This document shows, in pieces, positions 59,841 to 64,000 of a stretch of DNA of 64,000 nt; positions within the stretch are counted from its first letter, which is position 1, and each line of letters opens with the position of its first letter. Location of the stretch: assembly GCA_023055505.1 (NCBI GenBank), contig JALIRH010000004.1, positions 38,755,502 through 38,819,501 on the forward strand, read 5' to 3'. The position numbers were made by a program, and so were the translations under genes. This stretch comes from Callipepla californica brunnescens (taxonomy: Eukaryota > Chordata > Aves > Galliformes > Odontophoridae). Below the pieces are notes generated by a model. That model saw only the letters and a program-made list of their open reading frames with translations. It was not told the origin of the DNA and ran no database searches.

Positions 59841-62717
59841 TCATCAAGGGTAATTATCCATTACAATACCTATCAACTCTGGTGAAATATTTCACTGAAA
59901 AATTTAGTTTAAGGTAGACTGTTCATTTCTCCTAAAATAAGTCTAAATCCAGCTGCAGAGATTGATTTAAAATAAAAATCAAGTCAAGAAAATGACAATG
60001 CCTTTTATTCTTCTGATCTTGAAAGTCAGGATGTGCTACTTTTGGTTAGGTTTACTCTTAGAGAGACTTTGTTTTCCCTTATTCCAAACAGCACCAAAGA
60101 CTAAATAAAGACAGTATCAACACCATGAATCAGACGCATTTCAGACCAACTGCGGGTGGCTGGAACCAACTTCTTGAAAACAAACCAATAAAAATGTACA
60201 CTTAGTGTAAAGGCATCCTGCAAACCCTTCAAGCACCAGAAAAAATCTCACATGCTTGCTTTCTTTGACTAAATTTATCTTAAGTCTCAGCATTAAGACA
60301 GCCTCAGTTCTACTGTTAGCAAGTATTTGTATGCATATGGGTCTAGCCAGAAATGGGAATATTAGGGAAGATTAGCTCAGCTACAGAGGGCTTCCCTGAA
60401 TGTCCAGACACAAAAATAATGGAAAGAAAATGGAAAGAACATTTCTATGAAATTATAAAGAAATGTCTACTTTCTTTTTAACAAATCTCAGAGTGGGTCA
60501 CTCTCATAATTGTCCTGAGCTGCTTAAAACAAAATAAAACCAACCACCCAACCAAATGAAAACCAGTGATGAAGCAATTTTTAGTCACATCTTCTGAATC
60601 ACCATCAAGGGGCAGTGTGTATGATATAAAAATGACACATACTGTCTGCAACAGCATATAGAAATAGGACTTAAAATCCTTGAATATGTCCTCAGATTAT
60701 CTTCAGTGCTCATGGCTGTGCTTTACAAAGCTTAGATTTTGGAAATCCTGTTTTTTATTTTGATGAGGGGTGTTACTTCCCATTGCAATATTGCATGTAG
60801 GCTAATTGCTCTTTGCGTGGGAACACCACTACATCAAAAAGCAGCCTGCCAAGAAGGAGTAAGGGCTGCTTTCCATCACAGAGACCACGTTAAGCCTCAG
60901 CCCTCCACAGCACCAGTGAGAGAGAGGAGGTGGGCAGCACTCACCCTTCCTGCCCTGGCCATTACTGCCAGCCAGCCAAACAACACAAAACAAAACACGG
61001 ATGAGCCAACAAACAGACAAGGGAGCAGTGACCTGTCTCCCACATGCAGTCCTGGAGAAGTGTCTCTGGCTGGAGTCTGAGTGTGTCAGTCTGCCACAGG
61101 CTCAGTCCCAGGCAGCTGGTGAGTGCACGCTGACATGATGTGGAAGGGTGACAGTGACCCCCTCACCTCCCTACAGCAACACTGACTTCATGCCTAAAAA
61201 AGGAAGGGCGCTTTCAAGATAAATCAAAACTGGTTATTGTTTTTCCTCCCGCTTTTATTTCTGTTCTTGCAGAAAGGTCAAGAGTGCTGGTGTAATCATC
61301 TTTATGAGACATCTGCCCGTTTTTAATATTGTATACTCACCACAGACTAAGCCCAGCTATCTCTATGCCTGCAGCACTTCTCTTGCTCCTGCAGGGCTGC
61401 CTGAATCTGCTCTTCAACTTTGCTGTCCTGAAAGCACACTGGATTGTGTTTTGAAGGCAGGCTCATATTCCAAGGGTCTCAAGTGTTTTATCAATCTTGG
61501 TTGGAAACTGAAAGTAACTGGGGATGCAGGCATTGCGTTTCTGCTGACCCATACATTATGTCACATATGTTAGGGACCTGTTCATCTGCTGGCTTAGGCA
61601 GGATTAGGTTCTAGCATCATCTACACTTTTATTTGCTTCTCATTTTGATAAATTCACTAATCTGCACTTTGACATCTCCATTTATAAGACAAGAAGAAGT
61701 CACTAGTTCCTAGAGTCATTACGGCACTGGGATGCAGAACATCTCTAGCTGCTGTGGGCTCCTCGGATGAAGGATTTGTTACCTAACCTGGGGCGATGCA
61801 GAGAGATCTGTGAGTCAGTGTAAGCTCAAGTGTCCCTGGCTTGGTTGCTGCATTTTGTCACGTAGGAGCAGTTACAGATGTGTTTGGATAGCCCATGTGA
61901 TAGGAATACACTGTGTGCACCCAGGGCTGCTAACAGGGAGAGTCAGCCAGCACAGAGAAAACAAATCTCTCACAAAGAGCCATCTAATGAAATTTGTGGT
62001 ACTATTAGTCTTTGATACAAAAATAGACATGCAGCTGTTATTTTTAAAATGGATTTCAGGAACAGGAGTAGGTTGTGTCCTCTTTGGGCGTTATCCAATG
62101 AAAATCTTGGATTTCAGGGAGAACATTTCCTGGGAGGATGAGGGAAATGAGTCTGACCAGAAGATGAGGCCTTTGTGCTCCCTCTCCAGAGCAAAAAGCA
62201 TTTGTACATTTGTGCAACGCAGTGGGTCCTCTGCTTTTATTCCCGTTCCCTCTGCCTTGCACTAGAGATCCCTTGCACAAGCTGAGCCCGTCAAGACAAA
62301 CATTCACATTTAAGATACTGCATGTGCCTGAAATGATTCATTTTGAAGATACAGAAGCTATAAGATATGAATGGATGCACTTTGCTGTCTCCTTGGCAGG
62401 TCTGAAAATCATCTCATTGACCTCCCTTCACAGTTATTGCTTGCAAACGCTAGCAGGCCATGCTTGAGCTGCCAGAGGGCAGGCAAGGGAGCACATCAAA
62501 CCACAGGCCAGAAGCAGTGCTGGGATGAGCACAGGTCTGCAGGCTGGGCCAGGCCCTCCGCAGCTGGCTGGATATGGCCCTGGGGACAGCCTGCAAATAC
62601 CCATTGCCTCCTCTGCTCTACCACCATACTGCTCAGCAGAAAGACAACATGGACTTAGCCACATCAGCCATAAGGCCACCTCACATTCATGAGCAAATCC
62701 ATCTAGTTGGTGGCTGG

Positions 62718-62760
62718 AGATTATCTAGTCCAACCCCCTGCTAAAGCACGTTCCCTACAG
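62718..62760 (-). mobile_element. CR1 3'-end scrap
   Basis: 'ggagattatctagtccaacc' and 'ccctgctaaagcacgttccc' match the CR1 3' region also seen at 52821-52893. Only about 45 bases remain. Confidence 0.6.
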
Positions 62761-64000
62761 GTGTAATGAAATGACATAAAGAAGATGCTGCAAGCAGACG
62801 GTCTTGGGGAAACAAGGTGGTGCATGGATTTTTAAATGTCCAGTGTGGATGTTGAGGGGCACAGAACTCAGGATGTGTCCAGTCAGCCCTGTCACTGCTT
62901 CTTCCTCACTTCTTTTGGATAAACAGAAACTGCAAGCTCCAAAAGAGAGCACTACACTAAAGTACTAAAATCTGTACTTAAAACAGTGAATAAAATCCAG
63001 CAAATGCAGTAAAATACAAGACTCACAGAAAACTATGAATCTCAGGACTTTTCTCCTCAAGCTGACAGACATGCTGTTGCATATTCGAAGAGTTGGAGAG
63101 GTAAACTGTGCAGGATGATCAGCACAGAAAATGAGATCCATTAGCAGCCACCATTAATTTGAGAGACTGGGCCAACACAGCAGGAACGTAAAGCAGGAAC
63201 GGATGACATCTTCAATAACAGATGAAGTCAACTTGGGACAAGTTCATCTCCAGTAAATCCAAACACCATGGAATGGATTTGGATTATGTCAGTCCCCAAA
63301 GAGCACTGACCTAGAAAGCTGCTATGCTGTATCTGTTTCCTGAGATGCTGCCACAGAGAGCAGACATCAGACAATGCTGCCCAGTGAGGAAAGACTGAAG
63401 AACTCCTTTACACCAGCAGTGTCCTATCCCACTATCCTCACCTCTGGATTATGGCTGCAACTGTATACAATACGAATAGACTGGCTCAAACCAAATAAGT
63501 TTGCAGTAAATTTTCATCTACACAAAAATTCCATTATTTTCTCTTTCTTTTTTTTTTCCTCCTTTTTCCATTCTTTATAGTCCTGTGCTTTTCCTGCTGC
63601 TTGTAAACCAAGGGCTATTTACAGAGAGCCATGAGTTAGTCTGGTAAACAACTGCTACTAGGCAATAGTGGTATTCTCAGCAGAAAGCCTGTCCTGATTT
63701 ACTGCCTCCCCCAAGTAGTTAGGTTAAATAATGCTGGTGGAAAATCAGCTATTCCTGGAGCAGATGATTCTTCTGTTTATCACACTACGTTGCAGACAAC
63801 TTTATATCACACAGCTGCTCTGTGCATATGTTCCTACTACAGTTTTAGGGGGGATACTGTTATCACTATGCAGTGGGAACTTCTGCTATAATAAAAACAT
63901 GTGTGGGATAATGCTGGAGAAATTCCCTTCCCTGCAGCTTTCACACCGCAGATGCTTTCTGTCTGCACTCCCAGTTCACCTTTTTGTTTAGTTCTCTCTC

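Larger units (their letters stand above)
56675..64000 (-). other. PRIMA1: PRIMA1 upstream intron, incomplete in window
   Basis: From the acceptor before the transmembrane exon to the window edge, no exon with a signal peptide or proline-rich PRAD is seen on the minus strand. The intron is therefore at least 7.3 kb. It holds a decayed mariner element (57950-58460), an ancient CR1/L3-like fossil (59385-59840) and a CR1 scrap (62718-62760). A 151-codon open frame at 61810-62265 on the + strand has no recognisable domain. Confidence 0.65.

Noticed and set aside
61810..62265. 151-codon open frame on the + strand
   Set aside because: Longest unexplained frame in the PRIMA1 intron, but no domain, no splice context and unremarkable composition; chance length is plausible.
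56675..64000. PRIMA1 PRAD or signal-peptide exon
   Set aside because: No proline-rich minus-strand segment with splice sites was found; these exons probably lie outside the window.

Overview
The window looks like ordinary vertebrate nuclear DNA from a bird. It is AT-rich and intron-rich with GT-AG splice sites. It carries many copies of CR1 LINEs, whose 3' ends show the usual (ATTCTATG)-like tails, and two solo LTRs of a common avian endogenous-retrovirus family. A decayed mariner element and ancient amniote core-SINE (MIR-like) remnants are also present. The species is not proven. A galliform such as chicken is plausible, and the locus corresponds by gene content to human 14q32.12.

Two protein-coding genes are supported, in convergent (tail-to-tail) orientation. 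On the + strand, bases 793-7846 hold the last four coding exons of UNC79, a very large subunit of the NALCN sodium-leak channel complex. Its candidate 3'UTR runs to about 8.2 or 8.9 kb. On the - strand are the last two coding exons of PRIMA1, the proline-rich membrane anchor of acetylcholinesterase: the transmembrane exon at 56545-56674 and a 100-base terminal exon at 39812-39911. The two are joined by a 16.6 kb intron. The PRIMA1 3'UTR may run as far as a textbook polyadenylation site near 35.4 kb. The first PRIMA1 exons (signal peptide, PRAD) are not visible and probably lie beyond base 64000.

Layout: 1-7645 is UNC79 exons and introns. 7847-8930 is probable UNC79 3'UTR. 8930-35400 is an intergenic desert with CR1 fragments, including one CR1 inserted into an older CR1 at 23.8-25.1 kb, microsatellites, and a 130-base polypyrimidine tract. 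35400-39811 is candidate PRIMA1 3'UTR or flank. 39912-56544 is PRIMA1 intron with two LTRs and CR1 bits. 56675-64000 is further PRIMA1 intron with a mariner fossil and an ancient CR1/L3-like reverse-transcriptase fossil.

The two genes are not a functional operon-like unit. Both act in neurons (resting excitability and anchoring of cholinesterase), but their adjacency is conserved synteny. Nothing resembling a novel defence, mobile or biosynthetic system was found. The most informative observations are the hidden PRIMA1 terminal exon, the possible long 3'UTR, the nested CR1 with a target duplication, and the transposon fossils.
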